Positions 44,133 through 56,098 are shown, numbered from the stretch's first letter. The stretch is 64,000 nucleotides of DNA from Kaiparowitsia implicata GSE-PSE-MK54-09C (GCA_019359435.1 JAHHHI010000068.1:1-64000), one strand, 5' to 3'. Program-made: numbers and translations. The notes: generated from the letters alone by a model not told the origin.

Positions 44133-45023
44133 TTATGCTGCAAATTCTTGTAGCGATCGGGCAAACCGCTGAGGATCGAAGCTGCGGGGGTCGCGTCGCG
44201 AACCAGAGCGATCTACATCGCGGTGGGTTGTGATGCGATCAAAGGAAATGCCGGTTCTGAGAATTAGCCAGGCTAGAGAGCGATATTGTGCATCGGTATA
44301 GCCGCTGTGGCGCGCCTGGTTGCCTCGCCCGTCGTCGGGCGTCTCTAGAGAGATGTGATAGGCAAAATTATTGACTGAGGGAGGAAAGAGAGGGTTGGTG
44401 GCGACTGCTTCGGGGCCATTGGGGCCATTGAACATAGAGTTGCCTGCTCCAAAGGCGCGATATTCTGGTGGCACAATGTAGACGATGGTGCCGTTGCGGC
44501 GGATCAGTGCGTGGTAGCTGCGCTGATCTTCATCGCGAGGAGTATAGGCACGAAATGTATTGATGGCGCTGGAGGCTGTTCCTACGGTTTCGTGGAGTAC
44601 GACCAGTGGTGCGTTGCTGATGGGTCTGCCGTAGGCATCAATGGAGACGCGATCGCCAAAATTTGTGGGATCGGCTGGGGCAGACTCCTGGGGCGGCACG
44701 TAAGCGCCTTCTAACTGTCGCCAGTTGAGGAACGATGGTGGGGCCGGAGGGCGCGGGGGAGTCTCTGGTCGGTTGAAGCGCGGAAGTTTGGCAATTAGAG
44801 AGGCGCTTGGTGGTTGCTCTGTATTAGTTGCGGCTAGGTTAGATTGGGCGATCGCCCTAGAAATCATTCCCGAGTCGTTGACCCCAAGCGATGCTGTAGA
44901 CGCGAGCACCGTCCCCAATCCAGCAAAGATCACCAGTGTCGCGAGTGCCGAAAATAGTAACCGAATTCCATATCCCCCAGTTTCACGACGATGAGACACA
45001 AACGTTTCCTCACTACAGGACAT
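44133..45023 (-). CDS. N-acetylmuramoyl-L-alanine amidase (Amidase_2)
   Basis: The 296-aa protein has a membrane anchor or signal helix (LLFSALATLVIFAGLGTVL, about 22-40), a Pro-rich linker and an Amidase_2 domain from about residue 130. Zinc ligands are visible: H144 (APLVVLHETVG), a second His in FAYHISLETPDDG or in ITTHRDVDRSGSRRDPRSFD, and the acidic partner in the latter. It cuts the amide bond between muramic acid and the stem peptide in peptidoglycan, probably in wall turnover. It is monocistronic. Confidence 0.9.
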   Translation of the reverse strand: MSCSEETFVSHRRETGGYGIRLLFSALATLVIFAGLGTVLASTASLGVNDSGMISRAIAQSNLAATNTEQPPSASLIAKLPRFNRPETPPRPPAPPSFLNWRQLEGAYVPPQESAPADPTNFGDRVSIDAYGRPISNAPLVVLHETVGTASSAINTFRAYTPRDEDQRSYHALIRRNGTIVYIVPPEYRAFGAGNSMFNGPNGPEAVATNPLFPPSVNNFAYHISLETPDDGRGNQARHSGYTDAQYRSLAWLILRTGISFDRITTHRDVDRSGSRRDPRSFDPQRFARSLQEFAA

Positions 45024-45325
45024 CCAGAACCCTACGGATCCTATGCAACGGTCTTCCAGCAGACACCCGGCTTGCCTCTTGCTTTACGCAGAGAGTGTTT
45101 GAAGCGCTACCCGCTGGGCAAGATTCTAGCGCGCTAGCCCAAACACACAGAACACATCAAACCAAGAGGCTACAGCAATAGTACGCAGGAATAAGACTAA
45201 TCGACCACTCAACCTGCAGTGACTTTACAAGGGCAAAACCATGCGATCGTATCATTCCCTGCCAAATTGGCAGCTCAACCCGCTATGATTCTAGATTGAA
45301 CGTGAAATTCGTAACAGCAACTTAA
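45024..45325. other. Divergent intergenic region, amidase / pdhB
   Basis: 302 bp without a gene; two promoters are expected. No strong hairpin or operator was recognised. Confidence 0.4.
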
Positions 45326-46309
45326 ATGGCAGAAACCCTTCTGTATAACGCCCTGCGTGAAGCCATTGACGAAGAGATGGCCCGTGACTCCAATGTGTTT
45401 GTCCTCGGAGAGGATGTAGGACACTACGGCGGCTCTTATAAGGTCACCAAAGATCTCTATAAAAAATATGGCGAGTTTCGGGTGTTAGATACCCCGATTG
45501 CCGAAAACAGCTTCACGGGTATGGCAGTGGGAGCTGCAATGACTGGGCTGCGTCCCATCATTGAAGGGATGAACATGGGATTTTTGCTGTTGGCCTTTAA
45601 TCAAATCGCCAACAATGCTGGGATGCTGCGCTATACTTCTGGTGGCAATTTCAAGATTCCCTTAGTGATTCGAGGGCCAGGAGGGGTAGGGCGACAGCTG
45701 GGTGCTGAGCATTCGCAACGGCTAGAAGCCTATTTTCAGGGTGTGCCAGGGCTGAAAATGGTGGCCTGTTCCACTCCTTATAATGCAAAGGGTCTACTCA
45801 AAGCCGCAATTCGGGATGATAATCCGGTGCTGTTTTTTGAGCATGTGTTGCTTTATAACTTAAAGCAAGATTTGCCCGAGACAGATTATGTGCTGCCGAT
45901 CGATCGGGCTGAGGTGGTACGTGAGGGTGCTGATGTCACGATTCTTACCTACTCGCGGATGCGGCACCACGTGACTCAAGCGGTCAAAGTGTTAGAAAAA
46001 GAGGGATACGATCCCGAGGTAATTGACCTAATTTCGCTTAAACCACTCGATTTTGAAACGATTGGTGCATCCATTCGCAAGACTCATCGGGTGATTATTG
46101 TAGAAGAATGTATGCGGTCGGGTGGAATCGGGGCAGAACTCACGGCTTCGATTAACGATCGCCTGTTTGATGAGCTAGATGGCCCAGTGGTACGCTTGGC
46201 GTCTCAAGATATTCCTACCCCGTACAATGGCGCTCTCGAAAATTTGACCATCGTGCAGCCGCCCCAGATTGTAGATGCGGTGAAGAAGGTGATGGCAAAC
46301 CAGGTTTAG
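45326..46309 (+). CDS. pdhB: Pyruvate dehydrogenase E1 component, beta subunit
   Basis: The 327-aa protein opens [20 protein letters not shown], with [19 protein letters not shown] (thiamine-diphosphate Glu region), [20 protein letters not shown] and a transketolase C-terminal domain ([25 protein letters not shown]). With the alpha subunit (elsewhere in the genome) it decarboxylates pyruvate and feeds acetyl groups to the E2 lipoyl domain, supplying acetyl-CoA for fatty acids. Length and motifs are standard for cyanobacterial and plastid forms. It ends at a strong terminator shared with glutamate synthase. Confidence 0.97.
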   Translation: MAETLLYNALREAIDEEMARDSNVFVLGEDVGHYGGSYKVTKDLYKKYGEFRVLDTPIAENSFTGMAVGAAMTGLRPIIEGMNMGFLLLAFNQIANNAGMLRYTSGGNFKIPLVIRGPGGVGRQLGAEHSQRLEAYFQGVPGLKMVACSTPYNAKGLLKAAIRDDNPVLFFEHVLLYNLKQDLPETDYVLPIDRAEVVREGADVTILTYSRMRHHVTQAVKVLEKEGYDPEVIDLISLKPLDFETIGASIRKTHRVIIVEECMRSGGIGAELTASINDRLFDELDGPVVRLASQDIPTPYNGALENLTIVQPPQIVDAVKKVMANQV

Positions 46310-46350
46310 GAGTTCGTCGGGTTTGGGCTTGTGCCGAATTCACCGGATAA

Positions 46351-46396
46351 AAAAGACGTGAGGGGGAGCTGTGCGCAGCTTCCCCTCACGTCTTTT
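46351..46396. terminator. Strong bidirectional terminator between pdhB and glutamate synthase
   Basis: AAAAGACGTGAGGGG(G)AGCT (46351-46370) pairs with 46377-46396 with one mismatch over 20 bp. A-rich and T-rich flanks on both sides suit termination in both directions. Confidence 0.9.
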
Positions 46397-46473
46397 ATTC
46401 TTCAGCAAGGGCCATGCGGTAGAGCGGGTCTGAGCTAGAAGGAAAGGCGCTTTTCTACCGCATAGGGCGATCG

Positions 46474-49400
46474 CTAGGGAGCTGGTGTCAGCGCTTTCTC
46501 TGGGGCGATCGCCACTTCTGGGCTCTCGGCTTCAGAGGGCGGCACCACCTGCCAAAACTGGGGCAGCATATCAGCCCAGTTCTCTAGAATCTGATGAGCT
46601 TTGGGGCTGCCGGTCTTATCGGCATGGGCCTGAATTAGCTCTTTCAACTGCTGCTCACCCACCGGGCTAACAATCCGCTGAATCTTGACGATTTCAGGGT
46701 TTACTTTGGCCGTAAAGCTGTCATCTTCATCTAAGAAGTAGCCTAAGCCACCCGTCATTCCAGCACCCACGTTGCGACCCACACGGCCCAATACGACAAT
46801 CACGCCGCCTGTCATATACTCGCAGCAATGGTCGCCTGCGCCTTCAATGACGGCTTGCCCCTTAGAGTTGCGCACGGCGAAGCGCTCCCCTGCCTGCCCA
46901 TTGGCGTAGAGGTTTCCACCCGTAGCGCCGTACAGGCAGGTATTGCCGATAATGACGTTCTGAGATGGGTCGTAGGTGGCTGCTGTAGTGGGTTTAATGA
47001 TAATTTCCCCACCGTTCATGCCCTTGCCTACGTAATCGTTGGCTTCGCCTTCGAGGTTTAGAGTCATCCCCGACAGGTTGAATGCGCCAAAGCTCTGACC
47101 CACGCTGCCCTGCACATTAAGCGTGATATGTCCCGCAAAGCCTGTGTTGCCATAGCGCTTGGCGATCGCCCCCGCCAGCCGCGCGCCCACCGTTCGGTCG
47201 GTATTCACCACAGGGGTGGTTTTAACGACAGTGATTTGTTGGGCGATCGCCCGCTGAACCTCAGCATCATTCAGCAGCTCATCGTCGAGCACTGGGCCAT
47301 TGCTGTGCACCGTTTCATGGGTGAGCCAAGCGCGGTCGGTTCGCGTATCGGGCAGTTTGGTCAGACAGTCTAGGTTGAGCGCCTTAGTTTTAGTCAACTG
47401 CACGCCATCACGGGGCACTAGCAGATCCGATCGCCCAATAATATCGTTCAACGAGCGATAGCCCAGCCGAGCCAAGAGCGATCGCACCTCTTCCGCAATA
47501 AAGTAGAAGAAATTCACGACATGCTCTGGCATACCCGTAAAGCGTTTGCGCAGGGCTTCTTTCTGACTAGCAACGCCCACAGGGCAATTGTTTGTGTGGC
47601 AGATGCGAGCCATAATGCAGCCTTCGGCGATCATGGCGATAGAGCCAAAGCCAAATTCTTCTGCGCCCATGAGTGCGCCCATGATCACATCCCAGCCCGT
47701 CTTGAAGCCACCATCGACCCGCAGCAGCACGCGATTCCGCAGCTGATTCTCCATCAGCACGCGATGCACTTCCGTCAACCCTAGTTCCCAAGGACTCCCG
47801 GCGTGCTTAATGGAACTCAGGGGAGACGCGCCAGTGCCGCCATCATGCCCCGAGATTTGGATGATATCCGCGTTGGCCTTGGCGACTCCTGCCGCAATCG
47901 TGCCGATGCCCACTTCTGCCACTAGCTTCACCGATACCTGCGCGACTGGGTTGATCTGGTGCAGGTCAAAAATGAGCTGGGACAGGTCTTCAATGGAGTA
48001 GATGTCGTGATGGGGCGGGGGCGAGATGAGCGTGACCCCCGGCTTTGAGCGCCGCAGCATGGCGATATAGGGGCTGACCTTGGGGCCAGGCAACTGCCCT
48101 CCCTCACCGGGTTTAGCACCTTGCGCGACCTTGATTTCGAGCTGGCGCGCACTCATTAGATACTCTGGCGTGACCCCAAAGCGCCCGGAGGCAATTTGCT
48201 TGATCGCAGAGTTGGCAGTATCGCCGTTCCGCAGTCCTTTTAAGTGCGGCAGCAGGGGCGAGAGTCCGCCATCGTTAACGTCTTCTAGCACGTTAAACCG
48301 CACCGGGTCTTCCCCACCTTCCCCAGAATTGGACTTGCCGCCAATTCGGTTCATGGCGATCGCCAAGGTTTCGTGGGCCTCGCGCGATAGCGCGCCCAGC
48401 GACATGCCCCCTGTGCAAAACCGCTGCACGATGTCGGTAATGGGCTCAACCTCATCCAAGGGGATCGACGGGCGATCGCTCTGCAAATCCAGCAGATCGC
48501 GTAGCGCTGTGGCGGGTCGTCCTTCTAACTGCTTGGTGTAAAGAGCATAGTGGTCGTAGTTTTTTTGCTCTACGGCACGATGCAGGTGCTTCGCCATTTC
48601 GGGGCTATTCATGTGGTATTCCCCACCAGGGCGATACTGCACAAACCCAAAGTTTTCGAGCTTTTTCAGCGTTAGTTCGGGGAACGCCCGTTGATGGAAC
48701 GACAACACTTCATTTGCCAAGTCGGCCACCGTCAGCCCACCCAGCCGCGACGCCGTACCGGCGAAGCCTAAGTGCAGCAGCTCAGAGCCAATACCAATGG
48801 CCTCAAAAATTTGCGCCCCATGGTAGCTCGACAGCAGTGAAATCCCCATTTTAGAAAGGATTTTCAGTAAGCCTTTTTCGACAGCACTGCGGTAATGCTG
48901 CTGAGCCTTCTCCACAGTCATGTCAGGCAGTTTGCCGGTTTCAATCTGCTTTTGGGTTTTGGGGCTGTTGTACCAGTGGCGCACCGTATCCCAGGCCAAA
49001 TAGGGGCAGACTGCGCTAGCGCCATAGCCCACCAGGCAGGCAAAGTGGTGCGTGCTCCAGCACTGGGCCGTGTCCACCACCAGCGAGGCTCGCATCCGCA
49101 AGCCTTGGCGGATGAGATGATGGTGCACTGCTCCTACCGCCAGCAGGGGCGGAATATAGCTCTGGGTCGGGCTGAGGGAGATGGACTCTCCTTGGGCATT
49201 AAGGCGATCGCTCAACACCAAAATCTCAGCGCCCTGGCGCACAGCAGCCACTGCCTGCTGGCAGAGATCCTGCACGGCCTGGCCTAGCCCCGCAGGGCCA
49301 GTAGAAATGTCGTATAGCGTAGACAGCGACGCTGTTCCCAAGCCTGCCTGATGAATCGTGGCCAACTCTAGCTCGCTCAGCACCGGAGAGGTCAAGCTAA

Positions 49401-51138
49401 TGAGCCGCGCATCTTCTGGTCTTTCTTGCAGCAGGTTGCCCCGCCCCCCCAAGTGCATGGTGAGCGACATGACCAGTTTCTCTCGCAGGGGGTCAATGGC
49501 TGGATTCGTGACCTGCGCAAACCGCTGCTTGAAGTAGTCATACAGCAGGTGGGGCTTTGTCGACAAAACAGCCAGGGGAATGTCATCCCCCATGCAGAAG
49601 GTGGGCTCACTGCCCTTCGACGCCATGTCCTCGATCACCATCTCCACATCTTCAGAGGTGTAGCCAAAAGCCACTTGATGGCGCAGCAGTGTGTCTGGCT
49701 TCAGGCTTGTCTCAGTCGGAAACGGAAGCGGCTCCAATATTGTGCGGTTGGCGCTGAGCCATTTGCCGTAGGGCTGGCGACGGGCAATTTTTTGCTTGAT
49801 GTCCCAGTTTTTTGAGACCTCTAACCGCTCCAAGTCAAAGGCGATCGCTTGCCCTGGCCCCAGCCGTCCCTTTTCTACAATATCGGCCTCATCAATGGGA
49901 ATTACCCCCGCTTCTGAAGCGACCACCAGATAGCCATCGCGGGTGATTACATAGCGGGCTGGCCGCAGACCGTTGCGGTCGAGCGATGCCCCAACGACCT
50001 TGCCATCGCTAAACACCAGCAGCGCGGGGCCATCCCACGGCTCTTGAATGCCGCTATAGAAGTCATAGAACTCCACAATTTCAGGAAACTCGACCAGATC
50101 AGGCTGGTTCTTGTAGGCTTCAGGAACCATGATCATCAGGGCTTCTAGGGGCTCGCGACCTGACCTAACCAGCATCTCAAACACATTGTCAAGGTTTGCT
50201 GAGTCACTGTTTTGGGAGCGCACCGTAGGCTTGAGATCGGGCAGCGACTCTCCCCAGCAAGGATGATCCAGATCCGCTTCTCGCGCCATCATCCAGTTAA
50301 TGTTGCCCAATAACGTATTGATCTCGCCGTTATGCCCCAGCAGTCGCATCGGCTGTGCCAGGGGCCAGCGAGGCATTGTATTGGTACTAAAGCGGCGGTG
50401 ATAAATCGCAAATACGCTCTCATAGGCAGGGCTTTGCAAATCTAGATAAAAGGTGCCCAGCACTGCCGAGCGCACCATGCCCTTATACACAATGGTGCGG
50501 TTTGAGAATGAGCAGACGTAGAAGTCTTGAGCGGCGAGTTGATGCGCCTCAGATTGGCTAGCCTCTGCCGCTAGCGTATGCAAAACACGACGACGCACGA
50601 GGTAAAAGAGGCGCTCTAGCTCGTCGCCCGTTAAAGACGATTGCACCAGCACTTGCTCAATATGGGGCTGGTTTTCGCGGGCGAGCACGCCCAAGACAGA
50701 GGGCTTAACGGGCACGACCCGCCAGCCTATCAGCTTCAAACCACTCTCAGCAAAGATGCGGCTGGCAGTGTCACGGGCGATCGCCGCTGCGGCCTCATCT
50801 TGAGGCAAAAACAGCATGCCCAACCCTACATGAGGCATATCTGTTAAAGAAACCCCGTGATCGGCCATCCAGGGCTGCAATAGCCCCCAAGGAATCGCTG
50901 TCATCAGGCCAGCGCCATCGCCAGAGTCCTGATCTGCACTACAGGCTCCTCGGTGCTCCAAACAGGTCAGTGCCGAGAGCGCCTTTTGCACCAAATCATG
51001 GCTAGCACGCCCTTGCTGGTCGACCAAGAAGCCAACGCCACAGGCGTCTCGCTCCTCCACTAACCAGCGCTGACCTGCATACCCTAGATCTTGTGCTTGA
51101 TTTGCCTGCTTGACTTGATTCACGCGTGTTTCACCCAT
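46474..51138 (-). CDS. gltS: Ferredoxin-dependent glutamate synthase
   Basis: The 1554-aa protein makes two glutamates from glutamine and 2-oxoglutarate with electrons from reduced ferredoxin. A propeptide of 32 residues precedes the catalytic N-terminal Cys (C33 in [12 protein letters not shown]) of the Ntn-type glutaminase domain. The FMN-binding synthase domain has [20 protein letters not shown] and the 3Fe-4S cysteines [15 protein letters not shown]. The C-terminal beta-helix (GXXGXXX repeats; [20 protein letters not shown]) closes the protein. No NADH-GOGAT beta subunit is nearby, as expected for the ferredoxin type. It converges on pdhB. Confidence 0.97.
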   Translation of the reverse strand: MGETRVNQVKQANQAQDLGYAGQRWLVEERDACGVGFLVDQQGRASHDLVQKALSALTCLEHRGACSADQDSGDGAGLMTAIPWGLLQPWMADHGVSLTDMPHVGLGMLFLPQDEAAAAIARDTASRIFAESGLKLIGWRVVPVKPSVLGVLARENQPHIEQVLVQSSLTGDELERLFYLVRRRVLHTLAAEASQSEAHQLAAQDFYVCSFSNRTIVYKGMVRSAVLGTFYLDLQSPAYESVFAIYHRRFSTNTMPRWPLAQPMRLLGHNGEINTLLGNINWMMAREADLDHPCWGESLPDLKPTVRSQNSDSANLDNVFEMLVRSGREPLEALMIMVPEAYKNQPDLVEFPEIVEFYDFYSGIQEPWDGPALLVFSDGKVVGASLDRNGLRPARYVITRDGYLVVASEAGVIPIDEADIVEKGRLGPGQAIAFDLERLEVSKNWDIKQKIARRQPYGKWLSANRTILEPLPFPTETSLKPDTLLRHQVAFGYTSEDVEMVIEDMASKGSEPTFCMGDDIPLAVLSTKPHLLYDYFKQRFAQVTNPAIDPLREKLVMSLTMHLGGRGNLLQERPEDARLISLTSPVLSELELATIHQAGLGTASLSTLYDISTGPAGLGQAVQDLCQQAVAAVRQGAEILVLSDRLNAQGESISLSPTQSYIPPLLAVGAVHHHLIRQGLRMRASLVVDTAQCWSTHHFACLVGYGASAVCPYLAWDTVRHWYNSPKTQKQIETGKLPDMTVEKAQQHYRSAVEKGLLKILSKMGISLLSSYHGAQIFEAIGIGSELLHLGFAGTASRLGGLTVADLANEVLSFHQRAFPELTLKKLENFGFVQYRPGGEYHMNSPEMAKHLHRAVEQKNYDHYALYTKQLEGRPATALRDLLDLQSDRPSIPLDEVEPITDIVQRFCTGGMSLGALSREAHETLAIAMNRIGGKSNSGEGGEDPVRFNVLEDVNDGGLSPLLPHLKGLRNGDTANSAIKQIASGRFGVTPEYLMSARQLEIKVAQGAKPGEGGQLPGPKVSPYIAMLRRSKPGVTLISPPPHHDIYSIEDLSQLIFDLHQINPVAQVSVKLVAEVGIGTIAAGVAKANADIIQISGHDGGTGASPLSSIKHAGSPWELGLTEVHRVLMENQLRNRVLLRVDGGFKTGWDVIMGALMGAEEFGFGSIAMIAEGCIMARICHTNNCPVGVASQKEALRKRFTGMPEHVVNFFYFIAEEVRSLLARLGYRSLNDIIGRSDLLVPRDGVQLTKTKALNLDCLTKLPDTRTDRAWLTHETVHSNGPVLDDELLNDAEVQRAIAQQITVVKTTPVVNTDRTVGARLAGAIAKRYGNTGFAGHITLNVQGSVGQSFGAFNLSGMTLNLEGEANDYVGKGMNGGEIIIKPTTAATYDPSQNVIIGNTCLYGATGGNLYANGQAGERFAVRNSKGQAVIEGAGDHCCEYMTGGVIVVLGRVGRNVGAGMTGGLGYFLDEDDSFTAKVNPEIVKIQRIVSPVGEQQLKELIQAHADKTGSPKAHQILENWADMLPQFWQVVPPSEAESPEVAIAPEKALTPAP

Positions 51139-52467
51139 ACATTACATCTCTTGACTCTGCGCTAGCCGAACCCTATCGACGTCGATCGGAATTCGTTGTT
51201 GGATGCCGGACTTCTGCTGTCTGCTCAATGCATCACCTGCATTTCATTTTCCCCAACCCAATGCCGACAGTTTTGTGATCAATCTTTTTTGCTGAATTTC
51301 GTATTGCTGAATTTCGTATTTCTATTGCCCAGCGCTGAAACTTAACCTCTAAGCCTTTGGTGGTTTAGCCTCTGCCAGATCTGACGGGTTGATTGAGCCG
51401 GCCTGAATTTCTATGCGTTGAAGCATCATGGGTTAATGCTCAATATCTGTCTTCACCTTTGAGAACCGTTGGGCAGAGACGGCGATCGCCCAGGTCAACG
51501 CCAATCCATCGACTAGAGAATTCGTTGACCAGGGTGTTCAGTAGATGCCTCGGTGAGACAACCACTTTAGTTGACACCATACAGTTTTAGTAAAAACCGT
51601 ATAAATGAACACCTGCCGCTTTGCTTAGGTCAGCGTCAGAGCACGTTCAATCTGCACGTTCAATCTATTGACCCCTCTTCAGACCAGCAATCTCAGTTAG
51701 TTACTACTTTACGCAGGAGAACTGAAGTTGATTGGATAAATACGTCACAGTTTGCCACACCATGTGCTCAAAACCCGAGAGGCGGAGTTCCAGGCAGGAA
51801 CATTTGTGAAGTATGAAAGTCAGATTCAAAATCATATTAGAAATTGCACTGGGAGTGCAATCCCCTAATTAGTAGCCATAGCGACCTGCTTAGGGATGCA
51901 TTGACCCAGATGATTTTGAACTCTTCCCACCGTTGGGTGCCTTAAATAGACGGGACTGGAGGTTTGAGCCTAACCCTGCGAGCACGCGTCAATAGATGGA
52001 GTATTCTTACGTGCGTTTTTTGGGTCAGGGTGTTCCCAACGTTGGCTTTTCTTCTTCTATTTTGCCATGTGGCTAAATTCTTTGAAGATTGACCGGAGCA
52101 AAGGAGGTGATTATTGGGGAACCTAGTAGAGCCAGCTGTGAGTTTCTTGTGCAGCCTCTACCGACCCAAAAGAGTGCATCCTAGTTTTACCAGTCGGCTC
52201 ACCCTGCGGGCAGAGGATGGCTCTATCTTCCCCAGCCCAGTCTCTTTTCTTGAGAGAAGGAGGGCCGATTCAAGGTCTCCCTTCCAGAAGGGGCAAGGGA
52301 TGTAGGGCGTAGACGCGGAGCGCTTCTCTGCGAGTGAGCCACAAAAGTGGAATGCCCCCGGCCCAAAATGCTTGTAATTAATGCGGGGTGCTGTCCTCTC
52401 AATCGAGCTCTCACCTCGGTTGCTTAGCCTTTGATTGCCAAATTTCCTGTGTTGTCATCGTCACGTT
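51139..52467. other. Long divergent intergenic region, 1.3 kb
   Basis: No gene is supported; frames of 60-80 codons at 51393, 51571 and 52114 have no domain or ribosome site. An imperfect hairpin ATACAGTTTT...AAAACCGTAT (51580-51603) is visible. TTGACA occurs at 51571-51576 without a fitting -10. A small RNA or long leader could be hidden here, but nothing definite was found. No perfect GTA-N8-TAC NtcA site was noticed directly upstream of gltS. Confidence 0.4.
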
Positions 52468-54549
52468 ATGGGTTTTGATTTTATGGTTCGCGGGTTTCGC
52501 AGTGCGCCTAGGGGCGTTTGGGTTGGTCTGTTGGCGTCACTTGTAAGTTTGTCGGGTGGTGATGCCACAAACGCCATAAATACCAAAGATTCCACCATGA
52601 CATCGTTGTTTGCCTTAGAGTCTGTAGAGTCCTTATCCAAAGCAAAAATCGTGGAGGGTGTCAGTCTTGCGGCTGAGAATGTGCCATCGGAGGGCGCTCA
52701 AGAGGCTCAACGTGTATTGCAAGCTCTTGAAGATTCTTCAGAAGCTGCTCTGTTAGATGCGTCAATTGGGCGATCGCCAGTGCAGTCTTTAAACTCTGCT
52801 GGGGAGGGCGGGGCGATCGCTCCAACAGATCTGCCAACCGCCACGTTTACGGGGGCGAATGGAGGAGACCTGATCGCCTATAACCTGCCCGACCAACAGG
52901 GCACCCAACTGTTGCTCAACGGCGTAGCGCACAATGCCCGATGGCAGATGTGGCAGCAGCGCCTCTATGTGGTGGATCATGACCTCGTGCAGCGATTAGG
53001 GGCTGAATTGTTGGATACAGCCGTGGCGGGGCAGCAGCCAATTCGCTGGTTTTCTGACCCAGATGCTTCGCCGCTGATGTTGCCTGCTGCGCTCAACGCT
53101 CAAGCGAGGCTCTTGGATATCACCGAGTGGGCCCAGCGCGCGGGCTGGCAAGTGAGTGCAAACTCGGGTCGGCTTGTCGTTCGCACAGTCTCGTCCCAGG
53201 TCACAGGGGTGCGGCAGGGGGTTCAATCTTGGGGCGATCGCCTCGTGATTGATTTGACCCAGCCTACCCCTTGGCAAGTGGAGGAACGCGGTGACCAAGT
53301 GACGATTACGCTTGACGCAGCGGTATCGCCCGTGGCAGCGCAGTCCTTTGTTCCACGCACTGGGACGCGACTGCAGCGCGTGGCGGTGACCTCGCAGGGC
53401 GATCGCACTCAGCTGCAACTTCAGATCCCTCCTACCCAGCCGTACCGCATTACCACCCTGCCTGCGCCCCATCGATTGGTGATTGACATCGGTTCTGATC
53501 TATTACCCACGCAATCCATTCAATGGGCACCGGGAATTCTCTGGCAGCAGCGCCATATGGCCGTGGGGGCAGCGCGTTTTCCGGTCACGCTGCTAGAACT
53601 AGACTTGCGCCAGCCTGGGCTCAGCCTGCGCCCCATCTGGAGTAGCCCCGAAGGCATGCCAGGGACAGCCCCCCTCATTCCCACCGCTGAGCGAATGCAG
53701 GTGATTGGCGCGATTAATGCTGGCTTCTTTAATCGCAATAATCTGCTGCCGTTGGGAGCCATTCGTCACAGTGGCAGTTGGCACTCGGGCTCTATGCTCA
53801 ATCGAGGGGCGATCGCCTGGGATGATCAGGGTAATGTCCAGATGGGACGGCTCGACTTACAAGGCCAAATTCTCACAGAACAGGGGCTAACGCTGCCCCT
53901 CTTTTCGATGAACAGCGGCTATGTAGGCAATGACCTGGCAATGTATACCCCCGCCTGGGCCAGGGTGTATACCCCCATCGGGGAAGCCGAAACTGTGATT
54001 ACGGTAATGGGCGATCGCATCGTCAATCGGCGTCCAGGAGGAACCCCCGGTCAAACGCCCCATCCGATTCCCACAGATGGCTACCTGCTGGTCGCACAAG
54101 CAGGGTATGGGTCGCTGCAGCACCTCCCCATTGACTCAGTGCTGCAGCACCGTTCTACTCCCCTCCCCAGCACCTTTGATGCGTTTCCCCATGTGGTTGG
54201 GGCTGGGCCTTTGCTACTGCTCAATCGTCAAATTGTGTTAAATGGTGAAGCTGAGGGGTTTTCTCAAGCCTTTAACCAACAAGCGGCCACCCGCAGCGTC
54301 GTGGGCAAATTGCCTGACGGGCGGCTACTGTGGGTCACTCTACACAGTCGAGTCGGGGCACGGGGGCCAACCCTGGCAGAAACCGCCCAAATCATGCTGC
54401 AGCTTGGTGCAACAGACGCTCTGAATTTAGATGGCGGCAGTTCTACGTCTCTCTACCTAGGGGGACGCCTGCTCAACCGCGCGCCGCAATCTGCTGCCCG
54501 TGTGCACAATGCGATTGGCCTGTTTTTGCAGCCGCCGACCTCTCCTTAG
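52468..54549 (+). CDS. Phosphodiester glycosidase-domain protein, exported
   Basis: The 693-aa protein from ATG 52468 (an in-frame ATG at 52483 is also possible) has a signal segment (GVWVGLLASLVSLSGG), a variable region and then copper-amine-oxidase-N-like or AMIN-like repeats (LVIDLTQPTPWQVEERGDQV; LVIDIGSDLLPTQSIQWAPG). The C-terminal third (about 410-690) is the NAGPA-type phosphodiester glycosidase fold: IGAINAGFFNRNNLLPLGAI, PTDGYLLVAQAGYG, VVGKLPDGRLLWVTLHSR and ALNLDGGSSTSLYLGGRLLN. Such domains hydrolyse phosphodiester-linked sugars; the target, probably an envelope polymer, is unknown. The LDGGSST block is the most conserved catalytic-site motif. Confidence 0.88.
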   Translation: MGFDFMVRGFRSAPRGVWVGLLASLVSLSGGDATNAINTKDSTMTSLFALESVESLSKAKIVEGVSLAAENVPSEGAQEAQRVLQALEDSSEAALLDASIGRSPVQSLNSAGEGGAIAPTDLPTATFTGANGGDLIAYNLPDQQGTQLLLNGVAHNARWQMWQQRLYVVDHDLVQRLGAELLDTAVAGQQPIRWFSDPDASPLMLPAALNAQARLLDITEWAQRAGWQVSANSGRLVVRTVSSQVTGVRQGVQSWGDRLVIDLTQPTPWQVEERGDQVTITLDAAVSPVAAQSFVPRTGTRLQRVAVTSQGDRTQLQLQIPPTQPYRITTLPAPHRLVIDIGSDLLPTQSIQWAPGILWQQRHMAVGAARFPVTLLELDLRQPGLSLRPIWSSPEGMPGTAPLIPTAERMQVIGAINAGFFNRNNLLPLGAIRHSGSWHSGSMLNRGAIAWDDQGNVQMGRLDLQGQILTEQGLTLPLFSMNSGYVGNDLAMYTPAWARVYTPIGEAETVITVMGDRIVNRRPGGTPGQTPHPIPTDGYLLVAQAGYGSLQHLPIDSVLQHRSTPLPSTFDAFPHVVGAGPLLLLNRQIVLNGEAEGFSQAFNQQAATRSVVGKLPDGRLLWVTLHSRVGARGPTLAETAQIMLQLGATDALNLDGGSSTSLYLGGRLLNRAPQSAARVHNAIGLFLQPPTSP

Positions 54550-55222
54550 CACGTTCCTCATCAGTGGGTTTATCTTGAATAAAACGCAGTCAATGGTCCT
54601 CGCTGAGAAGACCTACACACAGCGCCCCCAAGTTTTTAGTCCACTGCCTAATGTATGAAAGATTTGCTTGAAGCAAGTGACGCCGTCGCGCCCAGAGGGC
54701 TGCTTGGTGCTTACGTTTTTTTGAAACCCTTGTATAGCAGGGGTTTCAAGAAAGACTGGTTTGAGTCAACTCAACCGTTGCCCCATCTTTATTGCAAAAC
54801 GGCTGCGGCACTCCGTAAAGTTCCTGTAAACCCAAGATAAAGCTGAGGCAAAGAAGTCAACAAGAACTGGAATTTGCGGATGACATCAACCCAGCAGGGT
54901 TTGCTATGGTTGCGTAGGTTTGATGAATTAGTCTAGAGCTTTGTGCCTAGGACGGGCGATCGCCCACCCCAACGCAAACCATAGCAAGGCAATACCATTA
55001 GCCTCAATAACAGCGTTAGAGTTCTGAATAGTCTTTAAAGGGTCAGAACTCTGCTCCGTATTCAGGACTCCTGTATTCAGGACTATAGTTATCCGAATTA
55101 CTCTATGCAACGCTGCACTTAAATCTGAATCACGCAGCAAACCTACTGGGCTGCCCATCCGTACTGCAGTCACTTTCGTCCACGACCACTCAACTCAACC
55201 CACTCAACCCAGGAGAAAGACC
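54550..55222. other. Intergenic, 673 bp
   Basis: A 9-bp hairpin TTGAAACCC (54721-54729) / GGGTTTCAA (54741-54749) and a direct repeat GTATTCAGGACT (near 55060 and 55074) are visible. Frames at 54655 (+) and 54928 (-) show no domain and are not called. Confidence 0.45.
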
Positions 55223-55642
55223 GTGACTCAAGCTAAAGAGATCTCACAGCCAACCGTCTCTTCCTTGCCGTCTTCTGTCAGCGTCAAAGGCATCGCAGCT
55301 ACAGAACTCCGCCCCTGGGGCTCGTTTACAGTATTAGAAGAAGGAAGCGGCTACAAAATTAAGCGCATTGAGGTGAAATCGGGTCACCGCTTAAGCCTGC
55401 AAATGCACCACCACCGCAGTGAGCATTGGATTGTAGTCTCAGGAACCGCTCGAGTTGTGTGTGGCGATGATGAGAAGCTGTTGTTCAGCAATCAATCCAC
55501 CTACGTTCCTCCCTGCACCCGTCATCGTCTAGAGAACCCTGGTGTCATCCCTCTAGTTCTGATCGAGGTGCAAAACGGCGAATACCTGGGCGAAGATGAC
55601 ATCATTCGGTTTCAGGATGACTACGCCCGTACCGAGGCGTAG
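55223..55642 (+). CDS. Cupin, mannose-6-phosphate isomerase-type (ManC C-terminal-like)
   Basis: The 139-aa protein starts at GTG 55223, chosen for AGGAGAAAG just upstream. The cupin domain is the one at the C-terminus of ManC/AlgA: LRPWGSFTVLEEGSGYKIKR, SLQMHHHRSEHWIVVSGTAR (metal-binding His and Glu) and STYVPPCTRHRLENPGVIPL. Stand-alone forms are common in cyanobacteria and are annotated as mannose-6-phosphate isomerase or cupin. Sugar-phosphate isomerisation is plausible but not proven. It ends at a perfect terminator shared with trxA. Confidence 0.9.
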   Translation: MTQAKEISQPTVSSLPSSVSVKGIAATELRPWGSFTVLEEGSGYKIKRIEVKSGHRLSLQMHHHRSEHWIVVSGTARVVCGDDEKLLFSNQSTYVPPCTRHRLENPGVIPLVLIEVQNGEYLGEDDIIRFQDDYARTEA

Positions 55643-55663
55643 CATTCAACTGCGCTGGAACCC

Positions 55664-55706
55664 TTATAGCAAAAGGGGGCAACAATGTTGCCCCCTTTTG
55701 CTATAA
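55664..55706. terminator. 21-bp perfect palindromic terminator
   Basis: Positions 55664-55684 and 55686-55706 are exact inverted repeats (core GCAAAAGGGGGCAACA). With A and T runs on both sides it can end transcription of both the cupin gene and the facing trxA. Confidence 0.9.
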
Positions 55707-55774
55707 GAAATAAATTTCCCAAGTTCAGCTCGCATCAATTGACTCAACTGTGATGCTAAGCAATGAAAGTCAAT

Positions 55775-56098
55775 CTAGAGATGCTTCTCAAGAGTGCTTG
55801 CCAATGTGGACTTGGGTACAGCGCCCACAACCATATCGACTCGCTGGCCACCTTTAAAGATCATCAACGTCGGAATGCTGCGAATCCCATATTGACTAGC
55901 AATGCTGGGGTTCTCATCCGTATTGACTTTAACAACCTTCACTTGCCCAGCATACTGATCCGCAATCTCATCAACGACTGGCGCAACCATCCGGCAAGGG
56001 CCACACCAAGGAGCCCAAAAATCCACTAGTACTGGAACGTCGTTGTCCAATACTTCTTGCTTAAACGTAGAGTCCGTAACCGATAAGGCTGCTGACAT
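55775..56098 (-). CDS. trxA: Thioredoxin
   Basis: The 107-aa protein has the redox motif [15 protein letters not shown] (C32, C35), the cis-Pro region [14 protein letters not shown] and the final helix. Length and sequence match m-type thioredoxin of cyanobacteria and plastids, reduced by ferredoxin-thioredoxin reductase and acting on Calvin-cycle and antioxidant enzymes. It is monocistronic. Confidence 0.97.
   Translation of the reverse strand: MSAALSVTDSTFKQEVLDNDVPVLVDFWAPWCGPCRMVAPVVDEIADQYAGQVKVVKVNTDENPSIASQYGIRSIPTLMIFKGGQRVDMVVGAVPKSTLASTLEKHL

Noticed and set aside
51393-52305. Several frames of 60-80 codons in the gltS upstream spacer
   Set aside because: No family match or start signals; likely chance frames.
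54655-54840. 61-codon frame after the phosphodiester glycosidase gene
   Set aside because: Contains a hairpin in the frame and shows no domain.
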